From Cryptomeria japonica (lineage: Eukaryota > Streptophyta > Pinopsida > Cupressales > Cupressaceae): a stretch of DNA of 64,000 nucleotides. The position numbers and the translations under genes are program-made. The notes below the pieces were generated by a model. That model made no database searches and was not told where the DNA came from. It was given only the letters and a program-made list of their open reading frames with translations. Below, piece by piece: positions 1 to 10,327 of the stretch (position 1 is its first letter; each line of letters opens with the position of its first letter). The stretch lies in NCBI RefSeq assembly GCF_030272615.1, contig NC_081410.1:119784640-119848639 (forward strand), given 5' to 3'.

Positions 1-1728
1 ATAATTGATTGCCAAGATAATCCAATTCATGATGCACATCCTTGTCATGTTTCAGAAATACAAGACCCAATGCCACCATGCACTTTATTGCCATTACCTA
101 TTTTAGAGGACCCCATTCGAAGTCCCTCTTCCTCACGTTCAAGCATTGATTCCTTGCCAAAATCCATCAAAAATGTTCAAAGTGCATTTCCTTCATCCCA
201 AAACATTGAGCCCTTGTCAGAATCCTCCATGCATATCCAAAGTCCAACCCCATGTCAAGAGGATAATTTAGAGCATGAAGAAACGTGTCTTAAAATAGAT
301 CAAGATCAAGATTCTGAAACCTTATCATCCCATCCAATTGTTGACCAGGACCCCATGTTCCCAGACACTCACGATGATTCCCCTATTCTTGTCTATCCTA
401 TCCAAAGTCCTATTGACACTCCATTCCCCGAGCAAGATCAAGATATCCCAGTCCATCCAATCCCAAACGATCCCCTTACATTTCATGAAAAAAATGTCCT
501 TTCAAATCCCATTGACATTCCACTTCCTAAGAAAGATCAAGATATCCTTTCCATCCTTTATGATGATCCCATTAAAAGTCAAGAGCAAAGCACCTTTAAA
601 GAGGATTCCAATGATCTTCCTCCTTGTTAAGATCAAATTATTCCTTTGAATCCTCCACAAGATCCTTTTTTTCCTCCATCTCCTTGTCTTAATCCTCCAT
701 ATACACTCCAAGATCGCATTTCTTTTGATGATCCCATTATTTCTCCCATTCCATCTCTTGAAGAGCCTGTCATTGAACCATGTCCACTACACAATCCTAG
801 TCCCCCTCATGATCCTAATCCCCCTCATGATTCTAACGTGTCAGTGCAAGATGTTCATGAACCCTCGACATGCATAATGGGTTCTCCCACTTTGGTGCAA
901 TCCGATCCACTTCAAGATCTCATTATTTCTCTCATATCATATCCACCTCATAATGGACTCACGTCTTCGTCCCAAAGAAAAGAGTATCCTACAAGTCAAG
1001 CTATTCATAAAGGAAAAGGAGTAGATCTCCATAAGCAAGAATCCCTTCATGTTAAAGAAAATATTAAGGGTCATGGCCTCAGTGAAATTCCTCAAGACAT
1101 GGGTACCCCTACTAAATCCAACATCCGTTCAAAATCCAAACATATCCCTTCCCCATCATACTTTCCATCCATCTTAGGTCCTTATATCCCTTTGCCCTCT
1201 ATGCAAGGTCAGCAAAGGCACAAATCCTTGAGTAAACTTCATCCATCCAAAAGAACTCCATTTCATTCATATCCATCCATGCATTCCTTTCCCCCTCCAA
1301 GCAATTTGGACGTCAAGCATAAAAGTCATAAGTCTAAAAATCCACATGTATTCAAGGATCAACATGTCCAATCTAATCAACATGTCAAAGCAAAGAAAAT
1401 ATGATCCAAAAAGAAAAGGAAAAATCCAAAAGGTCACAAAGGCCCATTGGTAAAAAACAAAAGTCAAAATCTATATGGGTTCCTAAATCCCTTGTGCAAG
1501 CAATGCACTCCAAGGAACCACAAAAGCATGAAAAATCAAAAACCATTTGGATCCCTAAGCAACTCCTTGAAGCATAAAAGCCTAAAGAAACATCCAACTT
1601 GGCATTCAAAGTTGCTATTCCTCCATCCAACCCTCTCAAATTTGTTCCTCCATCACCTTCTTCATCCATTTTGGGCCCTTATGTCCCAAAATCCCAAGCT
1701 ATTCCTCCATCCAAATCTCACAATCTGA
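1..1728 (+). pseudogene. Pro/Ser-rich reading frame in the 3' part of a Ty3/gypsy element
   Basis: One frame stays essentially open from base 1 to 1728, broken only by TAA at 628-630 and TGA at 1402-1404, so the original product was over 570 residues and begins before the window. It is rich in Pro, Ser, His, Asp and Lys, with repeated PIxSPxPSLE-like and PPHDPNPPHD segments and a basic Lys/His-rich tail. I recognise no domain, catalytic motif, signal peptide or membrane segment. It lies on the same strand as, and upstream of, a polypurine tract and LTR (4105-4119). I therefore infer an extra ORF, or a long disordered extension of the polyprotein, in the region between integrase and 3' LTR. 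A host protein of low complexity is less likely, given the stops and context. Confidence 0.5.
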
Positions 1729-2140
1729 GATCCATTTTTCCTCCATCAATCCACCACCCGTCAAGGTGTGTGCTAATGTTGATCTTGCCTTCATTTCCAT
1801 CTACTGAAGCCCAATTCTTCCAATACTCTATCTATTATCCAATGCATATTTTCCATCCTTCGATCCCTTTGATCCCATCCTTTGCATAAATCCTTGCCTT
1901 AGTTTCATCTTATTTTCCATGTCCTTATCCTACCAATGTCTTTGAGCATACTTATAAAGGTCATGGTTCATTTTTTTTCAAAGCTACTATCCAAACAAAA
2001 ATATGTTTAAGTCCTTCTTCCATCCCCTATCATGTGTCCATCTTCTATTGAAAAAGTCAAAATACAAAAAAAAAAAAGTGAGCAAAAAAAAGAGAAAAAA
2101 AGAAAAAAAACGTAACGCAAAAAATAATTCATCCACTAGT

Positions 2141-2200
2141 GAAAACCTGACAAACAGGCGCCTTGGGCAAGTACCATGATGAAAACCTAGCAAACAGGCG
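2141..2200 (+). repeat. Duplicated 20-bp motif with a conserved post-integrase signature
   Basis: The 20-bp string GAAAACCTGACAAACAGGCG (2141-2160) recurs 40 bp later with two changes (2181-2200). Between them lies CCTTGGGCAAGTACCATG. A near-identical string, read on the minus strand, lies just downstream of integrase in the large element (about 19,664-19,686). The shared position suggests a conserved non-coding signal of this Ty3/gypsy lineage. Its role is unknown. Confidence 0.55.
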
Positions 2201-2867
2201 TCATGCGTAATCTATGAACTTCTTGCACACCACACTTGGGGGCAGGTTTCCTCCTTCGTATCCTATTGCCCTTCATTATCCTATCATACCATGTCACTAC
2301 CCTTCATATCCTATTGTCCCTCATGTCTAGTTTCCCTTTCCACCTTTGATCTTGACAAGGCTGAGGATCATCATGAGCATCGTGCATCTTGTTTGCAGCT
2401 TTTAATACATCATAGCTCTTGGTCTTTATTCATTTGCTTATTACAACCTTTCATCCATATTCCCTGGCTTATTGCAACTTTCTGCCACTATCCCTTAGCC
2501 TACCCCAACCTTCAGTCCATGTCCCTTATCCATTATTGGTCTTGCTTATCCTATCCATATCTTATCACTATCCATACACTCTTTTTCATTCCTTGATCTT
2601 GATCTAGCATAAGGACGCAAAATTTAAACATGGTTTCAAAAACCTCTTGACATGTCCCTCATGCCATGTCACTGCTTTACATTGTCATATCCAGTCTCTT
2701 GTCCCATCACGCAATAGCCCTTGAAAATTGCATCCGTATTGTCTCCATGATAAAAGGCCTTTGTCTTCCCTCTATCCACCATCATTTCAGAAAGCCTATT
2801 TATTCACCTGTCATATTCCTTGCCTTGCTAGACATTGGGGGCAAAAATCAAAATCCAAAAAAATCAA
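2201..2867 (+). other. Non-coding 3' region of the first Ty3/gypsy element
   Basis: This pyrimidine-rich stretch has many CCTTATC/CCATG-like words and no supported gene. Short open frames here have low complexity and no homology that I recognise. A purine-rich string, TTGGGGGCA, occurs at about 2236 and again at about 2835. These could be secondary polypurine-like tracts. Confidence 0.4.
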
Positions 2868-3070
2868 ATAATGTCCTGAAAAAATCCCTAAAAATAAAAA
2901 AAATCATGAAAACATTCAAAAACATCAAAAAAATCATGTGTTCATTTTCAGCTAAAATGTCCTGAAAAAATCCCTAAAAATCATATAATGTCCTGAAAAA
3001 ATCCCTAAAAATTGAATAATGTCCTGAAAAAATCCCTAAAAAAGTCAAATAAAGTCCTGAAAAACGAACA
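2868..3070 (+). repeat. Imperfect tandem repeat, unit about 30 bp
   Basis: The core TGTCCTGAAAAAATCCC followed by TAAAAA occurs at about 2873, 2958, 2988 and 3019, with a shortened copy near 3053. The last copies are about 30 bp apart, with variable A-rich joints. The array sits in the non-coding 3' region of the element. No function can be assigned. Confidence 0.75.
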
Positions 3071-4104
3071 AAAAATTTTCAAAACATCAAAATCCAAAAA
3101 CAATTCCTTTGGTATTTTGCATTTTGTCAATAAATGGTCCCCTTTGTGCATAGACAGATCGCTGAGCATACATCCAACGACAATCAATCAAACATTGTGC
3201 TTTAATGAAATCATGCATTAATAGATGAACTTTTCAATCAAACTAGACATTCAAATTGATCAAAATTGTCATGTCAATCAATCAACATCAATATCATTTG
3301 TCCTTGCCACTATTATCATGGGTCTTATACAGGGTGTGGTATACTCAAAACCAGACTGTGTCCTGGTACCGCATTCCCTGAAACCAGACAGCATGATCAT
3401 TCTTGTTTTCCACCTTTGATAATGGCGATTAGACTGTTTGTTTGACTTGGTCGAATTTGTGTGTCTTATCTTTTTACTAATTTATCTTTGGCTTTGATCA
3501 TGTTCCCATGTTGCTCGATGATGTCACTAAGTGATTTAGAGTGACCGGGATGGTTCATGGTCCCTTTCCTTGTTTGTTGTTTGTGGAATGTTTGTCACAA
3601 ATTGGGGCAACTATATCATTGGGTGTCTATGATAAGTACGTTCACTTTGTGAGCGCCGCACATACCTCAACCCTTGATGTATGCACCCTAGGATTTTTCA
3701 CTCATTCCTTGTGTGCGATGTGTCTGTCTTTTGCAAAAGAGGTTGCGTTCCAGCTCTGGCCTTCAATGCCATGATGCTCTGCATCTGCTTTTCTACAATA
3801 AATAAAGGTTCTCACCTACTTATGTGCATTTGCGAAAGCAAGTTTTCCTTCATCTCTAACTGTCCTCTATCTAATTTCTTCTTACTAACATTTCTTCCGT
3901 CAGTCTTGGCTTGTCCTTTGTGCATCCGACCTTCGATTTTTGATCCGTTCGAACCTATCATCTTCTGTCATTCTTATCGATCACTTGGCCTCTTTTCTGG
4001 ATTTTTCTGGCCAATTCCTCGAGGGGGCATGCATATGTCATTGTTATTGTCTGGGGCATTTTCATTATTGTTCTTTGAAACAATGCTTAGAATCGCATTG
4101 TCTC
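3071..4104 (+). other. Non-coding stretch before the polypurine tract
   Basis: I see no supported coding sequence here. The frames are short and interrupted. A partly repeated phrase (AAACCAGAC about 30 bp apart, near 3350-3385) is present. By position this is the 3' untranslated region of the Ty3/gypsy element whose LTR begins at 4119. Confidence 0.4.
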
Positions 4105-4118
4105 AAAGAGGGGCAAAA
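4105..4118 (+). other. Polypurine tract (plus-strand primer)
   Basis: AAAGAGGGGCAAAA lies immediately before the TG of an LTR. The same 14 bases, read on the minus strand, lie immediately before the 3' LTR of the large element (14,959-14,972). Polypurine tracts of this form prime plus-strand DNA synthesis in LTR retrotransposons. Confidence 0.8.
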
Positions 4119-5540
4119 TGTAGATGTCTAAAAATGGTCAACGCTTGTGGAGTCATACTTTAACATTTGCGCATTGCCTTATTTTAGGGTTCTTGCGTTG
4201 CATTAACATTTCTTCTATGTTGCGCACTTGGTCTTTATCATTTGCGAGCATCGAGTCCTCCTTCTACATTCCTCATTTTTCTCTCTTTTGAATTAGGTCT
4301 TGTCGATAGAAATCTTCAGTCATGATTTTGGTCAATCTTATCCTATCGCATCATGGTGTGTACTCATTTATCATCATTTTGGACATCGTCAATCCTAATT
4401 GATGATAGAATTAGGGTTTTGTCCTCTTGTCAATCTCGTCATTTTGCAATCGATTTGTCATCGATCCTCGTCCTTGTCAATCTTGTCATTTTGCGATCGA
4501 TTCGTCGTCGATCCTTGTCCTGGTCAATCTTGTCATTTTGTGATCGATTTGTCATCGATCGTTGTCCTTTTCAATCATGTCAATTTGGATCGATTAGTCA
4601 TTGTTCCTCGTCAATTGGCACCTATCAATTTGATCTCCTTGTCAATCTTGGTCAATTTGTCATTGATTTTTGTCAACCAATCTCAATCATTTATCAACAT
4701 TGGTCCTTTGCCAATCAAAATCATGATCGAATCGACATTATTGTCTTGACCTAATTCCTTGTCCTCTTATTTTTAGGGTTTTATGATTTGATCATTAAAT
4801 CCTTTTCTTCTTCTTGGTGGGTTAAATAAATCTATTTATTTAGTCCTAGGTCTTTTCATGAATTAATTAATGGATGAAAACCTATTAATTAATTCACTTA
4901 ATTTCTATTTCATCTTTTTCCTCAATTTTCCAATTTACTAATTTCTCCTAATTCCTAATTTCTATTTCTCCTATTTTCTTCAATTTTTTCTAATTTTTCC
5001 CCTAATTTTCTCCTATGTTTGTGCTTCCATTTGTTGCAATCATGGAGGCTATTTTCTCTCTTCCCTTTTGTCATGGGAAAGGCATTTTAATCTTGTCATA
5101 ATTTGTCATAATTGTTGTCAATCAATCAATTTTGCATAGAAAATGTCAATTTTGTCATAATTTGTCATATTTGTCATTCTTGATTTGAAATTTCCTTTCA
5201 AATCTCTTCATGCTAATCTTGTCATCTCTCCAATTTGTCTATAAATTGGATGATTTTCTTCAATCAAAGGAATCAATCACATTTTCAATCAATCAACCAC
5301 GCTTCTAGTATCCTTATGCTACAATTTTCATCTTGTCAATCTTGCTTGCTTTCATACTTGCATTTTGCACTTGTAGGTGAGATCCACAAACAAAGTAATT
5401 CGAAGGAGAAAGAAGGACAATGGAGGAACAATGAAGGAGATACATGCTTTGGTTTGCATTTTATTTTAGTATTTCATCTTCATGCCTTTATTGATTGTAT
5501 TAGGATTTTTTATCATTGCAATCTAGTTTTTTGTGGTTGA
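4119..5540 (+). mobile_element. 3' LTR of a Ty3/gypsy element (right end approximate)
   Basis: It begins TGTAGATGTCTAAAAATGG directly after the polypurine tract, and resembles the TGTAGACACCTAAAATTG start of the LTRs at 14,958, 30,176 and 34,074 (those read on the minus strand). It contains a 47-bp tandem repeat (4421-4609) and AT-rich ATTAATTAA blocks (4860-4910). A TATA-box-like TATAAAT lies at 5240-5246, as expected for an LTR promoter. I could not find a clear CA terminus or target duplication, so the right end is a guess. Confidence 0.6.
4421..4609 (+). repeat. 47-bp tandem repeat inside the LTR, four units
   Basis: Units start at 4421, 4470, 4517 and 4564 (49, 47, 47 and about 46 bp). 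Each holds GTCAATCTTGTCATTTTG, then a GATCGATT-type word, then GTCRTCGATC, decaying in the last unit. The ATCGAT palindrome recurs in each unit. It lies upstream of the LTR TATA box, so it could act as an enhancer-like array, but that is inference. Confidence 0.8.
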
Positions 5541-6010
5541 GTTAATTTAATATTGCTTTGATGCATTCCATTTTCCTAGTTACAGTTGGTATTCATCCCC
5601 ATCGTAGTTTTTCCCATTTGGGTTTCCACGTTAAAAATCATTGTGTCAAGTGGTGAATGGTTTTTGTGGTTATGTTTTGGTATGGTTAATCTAATTAGAT
5701 GTGTTAAGATGACCAATAGTAATATGAAATGTGCTTTTACTAATGTTAGTAAAGTGGTTTGATATTTTGGTTAAATGGTTTGAGAGTTTCAGATCTGTTA
5801 TACTGTTATTTTGGTATGCTAGTCAATCGGTTAACTTGATAGTGCTATTGTAGTTTGTAGTTCAGTGTTTGAACCAGTTAGTTCAGAGATTGATTTATGA
5901 GATGGGTTTTGAGTTTGGTGAAAGTTTAGTTGGTTATTATATCTACTAATTCACCCCCCCCCTTCCCTCTCGGTAGTTGTCTGGATCCTTATTGATTCAT
6001 CATATCATCA
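5541..6010 (+). mobile_element. Ty1/copia-like LTR 3' edge (fragment)
   Basis: The string AATTCACCCCCCCCCTTCCC with a poly-C run at 5953-5962, followed by CTCTCGGTAGTTGTCTGGATCC, resembles the 3' edge of many plant copia LTRs. Upstream text (CATCCCCATCGTAG, TTTGGGTTTCCACGT, near 5590-5630) is also of that kind. There is no internal copia domain and no target duplication that I can see, so this is a tentative remnant. Confidence 0.35.
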
Positions 6011-6879
6011 GTTTGTTGACCAATATGGGAAACTTGGGTCCAAACATATATGACAACCAATGAGCCTCATAGAGTCAAAATTCAATTAGCATAGAGATAG
6101 ACATGATAACTTGAACACCTTTGGGAAATTAATTTTACCTGGTAGGGTTATGAACAATAACTTCATGAATTCACGTGATTTCAATTAAATTAAAATTTGT
6201 TACACCTTCAGCTAAGAGATGTTACTTTTGTAAGCGTCAACCTGTTTGTTAATCCAGATACACAACCCAGTTAGAGGTCATGCGAGTTAGGGGAAGCCTA
6301 TGGTGCATGACCGATTAGGGATTTGTGTAGGATTATCCACCAGATCAGATGGCATGAGTTAGAATTTTTGTTACCTCCCTGCGAAGGGTCAAGCCAATCC
6401 AATCGGATATGGCACAGGGGACTAGTAAGTCCATGGTTGGGTGGAAAAGCACCCTAATGATACTTTCCCTCCTCATTGGTCTGTTGTTAAAGTTATGAAA
6501 GTTCAGAATATTGGCATCTGGAAAAATGTATATTCTAAACCTCTCTTTTCATTTAGTTTGAAATTTTAAAGTTTTCATTTGTATGTACTATTTTGCCTAT
6601 AGCGTAGATCTTTGTTCAATACAATTTTCAGTTCAATGTTGTTAACGAAAAAAAAAAGGTTCCAAGTTTTCCTTTCTTTTCAGCTACAAAGATGTAAATG
6701 TTGTTATTTCAAATTTGCATAGGTTGTTGCATGTAACAAAAAGGAGTTTTGGCTAAGTGATCAATCAAGGCTTGGCCTTTAAATGCTTTTTGAGAGGTAA
6801 ATTTTAAGGTGAAATTTTGTTAATAACATAACTCAATTAGCAAGATGTCATGAAAATTATATTTTAGAGAAAAAGATGT
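6011..6879. other. No recognisable gene
   Basis: AT-rich sequence with frequent stops in all frames and an A-run at about 6648-6657. It separates the copia-like edge from the degraded RT/RNase H of the older Tat element on the minus strand. Its origin is not clear. It may be the remains of the RNase H-integrase spacer or another insertion. Confidence 0.4.
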
Positions 6880-8489
6880 TTCAAGAGTCAAATTTGATGA
6901 TGACATGCATTTTAGCATTAAGGAGACAATGTCTCAACTTTTGTGTTGTGAATACAATACCAAGACATTGTCTCTCAGTTGCAATATATCAAACCTTGTA
7001 ATCGAGTAAAGTGTGGCTTATATAATACACAACACGTTCTTTACCATCATCATCATGTTGTGCTAATAAAGCTACAAGGACATTAGATTAAGCATCAATG
7101 TAAAGTAGAAAAGGACGGTTATAAAATGTTGGTTGTAAGATAGGAGGATTTGCAAAGTAACCTATTGAATATTCAAAGGATTTTTCATAATACAGACTCC
7201 ATTCAAAAGTACTATCCTTTTCAAGCAAGTAAGTGAAAGGAAAGGTTCAATCTACAAGTTGTGGAACAAATCTACGAATGGCCTAGATCTTTCCTTATAG
7301 TCTTAACAAAGTTGAGAAATATTTCTAAGAGGTGGCATGTCAACTATAGAATCATTTTTTTTTGTATTTACTTCATTGTCATGATGCAAACTAATGAATC
7401 CTAATATTTTTCCACTATGAACACCAATAACACATTTTCAAGGATTCAAGTGCATGTTATATTTATGAGTGTGGTCAAAGATTTGATGAAGTATTTTGAC
7501 ACGATCCTAGAGAAAAATAGGTTTGACCAAGATATCTTCAACATAGTCCTCTAATATTTCATACATATAATCATGAAAGATAAGAGTCATAGCACATTGG
7601 TATGTTGCACCAATATTCTTTAAGCCAAAAGGCATGAAAACCCAACAAAATATTCCCATTATGTTATAAAAGTTGTTTTATATTGATCATGGGGATTAAT
7701 AAAGATTTGATTGCATCCAAAGAAGTCATCTATAAAGGACAACAGGGCATGACCTGTAGTGGGATCAATAATTATATCAATGTTTGGGAGGGGACAAACA
7801 TCTTTTAAGGAATATTTGATAACATCTCTAAAGTTAATGCACATTTGAATATGACTGTTTGGTTTAGCAACAACAACTATGTTTGAGATCCAAGGAGAAT
7901 AGCCAATGGGGTGAATAAAGTCAGCTTCTAGGACCTTCTCAATCTCATCCTTAACCAACAATGCAATCTTGGGGTTCATTTTTTGAATATTCTGTTTAAC
8001 AAGCTTGGCATCAAGATCCACCACGATATTATGAGTCACAATTTGATGGTTAGTGTTAGGTTTCTCTAAATAGTTCCAAGAAAAGAGCTCACCACATATT
8101 GAACCTAAATCAAATATATCCAATTCATATAAAAGAGGAGAATATTTGTATTGTTTGTCAACATCGAAGCATTTTCCAATTTTAATCACCTTTTTAGGAT
8201 TATTTGGATCCATCAAGACATTATTAGTATTTTTTATAAGAAGAATATTACATCTAGGAACATCCAACAAATGGGAGATTTGTCGAGTCATTTCCAAGGT
8301 ATCATTTGATAATTCAACTTTTCTCCCAAAGTATGCTTCAACATTTAAACAATAGGGAAATCCATGATTATGACGATATTGAGGGAGGTTATTGTAAGCC
8401 CCTATAAATTCGATTAAGGAATCAACCATTGAAAATATGTCAAATGAAAGTATGCTAAAAGTGGAACTAACATCAATTAAGTGAGGATT
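6880..8489 (-). pseudogene. Reverse transcriptase-RNase H remnant of the older Tat-lineage Ty3/gypsy element
   Basis: Read on the minus strand, the fragment starts in the linker before RT and continues into an RT fingers/palm region with SPWISNIVVVAKP, MCINFRDV and SFIDDFFGCNQI (first catalytic Asp region). After a stop and frameshift near 7655 it carries a GLKNIGATYQCAM-like string, an EDYVEDILVKP block (YVDD degraded to YVED) and LNPRKCVIGV. Weaker RNase H text (LLYIDA, ATERQCLGIVF) runs to about 6880. RT copies element RNA into DNA and RNase H removes the template. The altered YVDD, stops and frameshifts show it is dead. Its protease and G-patch lie further upstream, displaced by insertions. 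Confidence 0.85.
8475..8489. repeat. Target-site duplication, left copy (retroposon copy 1)
   Basis: AATTAAGTGAGGATT here is repeated exactly at 10,301-10,315, on either side of the 1.8-kb insertion. Fifteen bp is typical of target-primed (LINE-type) insertion. Confidence 0.9.
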
Positions 8490-8518
8490 AACCCGTTAAT
8501 GGGTCCTGGAGTGTTAGT

Positions 8519-9016
8519 CCCCTTTCGGAACCAGCAAAAGACGAGGCTAAATGGGAACAGCCAACAAAGGAGTGGATTAAAATTAATTTTGATGGGGCCT
8601 CTAGGGGGAATCTGGGTATCTCAGGAGTGGGAGTAGTTGCAAGAGATGATAAAGGGGTTATCCTATTCAAGGGGGCTTGACGACTACAGAATGGGACAAA
8701 TAACGAAGCGAAAGCACAGGCGGCACTAATGGCTACGGAATTGGCCATAAACATGAAAGTGTCAAAATTACATTTGGAAGGGGATTCCCAAGTGGTTATC
8801 AACACAATAGCGAAAGGTAACACCCCTTCATGGAAACTATCTCATTGGGTGGAGATAATACGCGAAAAACTCACCTCTTTTGAAGCTTTTGGGGTTTCCC
8901 ATGTCAGGAGAAGTGCTAATGCAGTGGCGGACCTCCTCTCAAATGCTAGATGTGATATGACATGCCAAGTGGCCAAGTGGTGGAAGGGTAATGGTAGTGT
9001 ATGGAAGTGGTATTAA
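8519..9016 (+). pseudogene. RNase H domain (plant LINE type, RVT_3-like), copy 1
   Basis: About 165 codons. The motifs of the RNase H fold appear in order: INFDGASRGN (first Asp), GTNNEAKAQAAL (Glu), LHLEGDSQVV (Asp) and RRSANAVADLL (last Asp), so all four metal-binding acids are kept. One in-frame TGA (8678-8680) aligns with CGA in the second copy, a CpG-to-TpG change. RNase H of this type usually forms the C-terminus of plant LINE ORF2, where it digests the RNA strand. Here nothing of RT precedes it. The domain begins within about 30 bp of the insertion's 5' end, preceded only by a short linker ending in KEWIKINF. Confidence 0.85.
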
Positions 9017-9349
9017 TGCAGTTCGTGAAGCTACAAACCAGTAAGCACGGTAGACGGCTCGCAAGGACAAGTAATCACTATCACTGACATAATAATTAAT
9101 GTGGCAGTTCAAAAGCACAGAGTCGTGGTTCGAGACAATGGCGGTGGGCAGGCGGTGGGCAGGAAATCTGCCATGAATTCTCTTTCCATTTATTTCACAG
9201 ACCATGCATTTATACCTAGTCGCAAACGACGTCGGATTTATAACTAATTTGAAATTCGTGCAATGTATTCACCAAAAACTGGATTAATGAAGGTTGTTTG
9301 TGTCTTTGCAGTTTAGTTTTTATGGTTTAACAGGTTGCGAGCAGGTTCA

Positions 9350-10045
9350 ATGGAGGCTAATTTCACGCTTCGAACAGAGAAGAAATTGGTCCCCTTCCTG
9401 GGAACGGTTTCAGACAAGCGTCTGCAAGGTCTTTTCAAATAAAAGGAAGATAAGTTGTGGAGTGCTGCTCGGTTAATGTTGGAGGAGGAATTGGTGCATA
9501 TCCATTTCTGGTACAGAACAAATATGGAGGTCTGCTCTTTGATAATGGCCTGGGCGTGTGAATTCGAGCCCGAAGTGGAGAAAGTCAAGCTAACAATGAA
9601 AAAGCTTGTTGATGGGGATTACTTAATTAATCTTGATTCCATCCTAGAATGGGTGATCCCCCAGATAGGAATTCGCATCTGGGAAGGTGAAGCAGAGGAG
9701 GAGATACTTCCGTTTGTCAGGGGACCAGAGAGTCGTTTAAAGGAGCAATGCAGGGAACGAGCTCGCATTGGTTGGGAAGCCATGAAGCTTTGTGTCAAGT
9801 TGATATGAACAGATGAGGTCCTTAAGGCACTTAAGGTGGTGGCGCGCATGGAGGTGGGAAGAGAACTCTAGGACCGATTCGAGGAGGGGAGAGCGATACA
9901 GTTCCTAGCTAGCCTGGAAGGTGACCCAGACTTTGGGAACTTGGATTGTATTCCGAAGATGAAGTCTGAAGCGGCCAAAGGGAAAGCCTTGGTAGATATT
10001 GATTATGAGGAGAGGAAGATGCCGAACTAGAGCGACTTAGATTGA
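9350..10045 (+). pseudogene. Second reading frame of the retroposon, unknown family, copy 1
   Basis: A 231-codon frame beginning MEANFTLRTEKK and ending with an acidic SDLD tail. I do not recognise it. It is a mixed alpha/charged protein with LMLEEELVHIHFWYR, AWACEFEPEVEKVK, RERARIGWEAMKLCVKLI and EGDPDFGNLD segments, without signal peptide or membrane span. Stops at 9440-9442, 9806-9808 (TGA where copy 2 has CGA), about 9870 and 10,028 show it is broken. The frame is shared with copy 2 and, more distantly, with copy 3 (NFRLRKLDK, SFLLNNE), which suggests it was once protein-coding. Candidate roles such as an RNA-binding partner of the retroposon or a captured host gene cannot be separated by reading alone. 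Confidence 0.65.
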
Positions 10046-10300
10046 GCGGTCACGGTGCAAAAATCTGTGTTTTTTGCTTTCTGCCTTCGTTGGTTTTTAA
10101 AAAAAAAAAAACTTTTATGGATTACTGTAATATTTCGTGCATGAATGCATAGTACTATGTTACTTCTTTTTCTGGTTTTGTTGGAACTCTGCATAGCAGG
10201 TTTGAACTGAATTTGGGCTGATGTTGATATCCGTTTGGCCCTTGTAGATTGTAGCTTTTTTCTTGAAAAATAATATATCCAAAATTACCGATTAAAAAAA

Positions 10301-10315
10301 AATTAAGTGAGGATT
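10301..10315. repeat. Target-site duplication, right copy (retroposon copy 1)
   Basis: Exact repeat of 8475-8489. After removing the insertion, the minus-strand reading of the older element runs on through this site. Confidence 0.9.
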
Positions 10316-10327
10316 AATTATAGGAAG

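Larger units (their letters stand above)
8490..10300 (+). mobile_element. RNase H retroposon, copy 1 (1,811 bp, no RT)
   Basis: A unit bounded by a perfect 15-bp target duplication, starting AACCCGTTAATGGGTCC and ending ACCGATTAAAAAAA, an A-rich tail. It contains an RNase H frame (8519-9016), a non-coding spacer and a second frame of unknown family (9350-10,045). A second copy with the same 5' end, order of parts and 3' end lies on the minus strand at 34,780-36,571. No reverse transcriptase or endonuclease domain is present, so it would have moved using another element's machinery. It sits in the protease-RT spacer of the older Tat element and therefore post-dates it. Confidence 0.88.
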
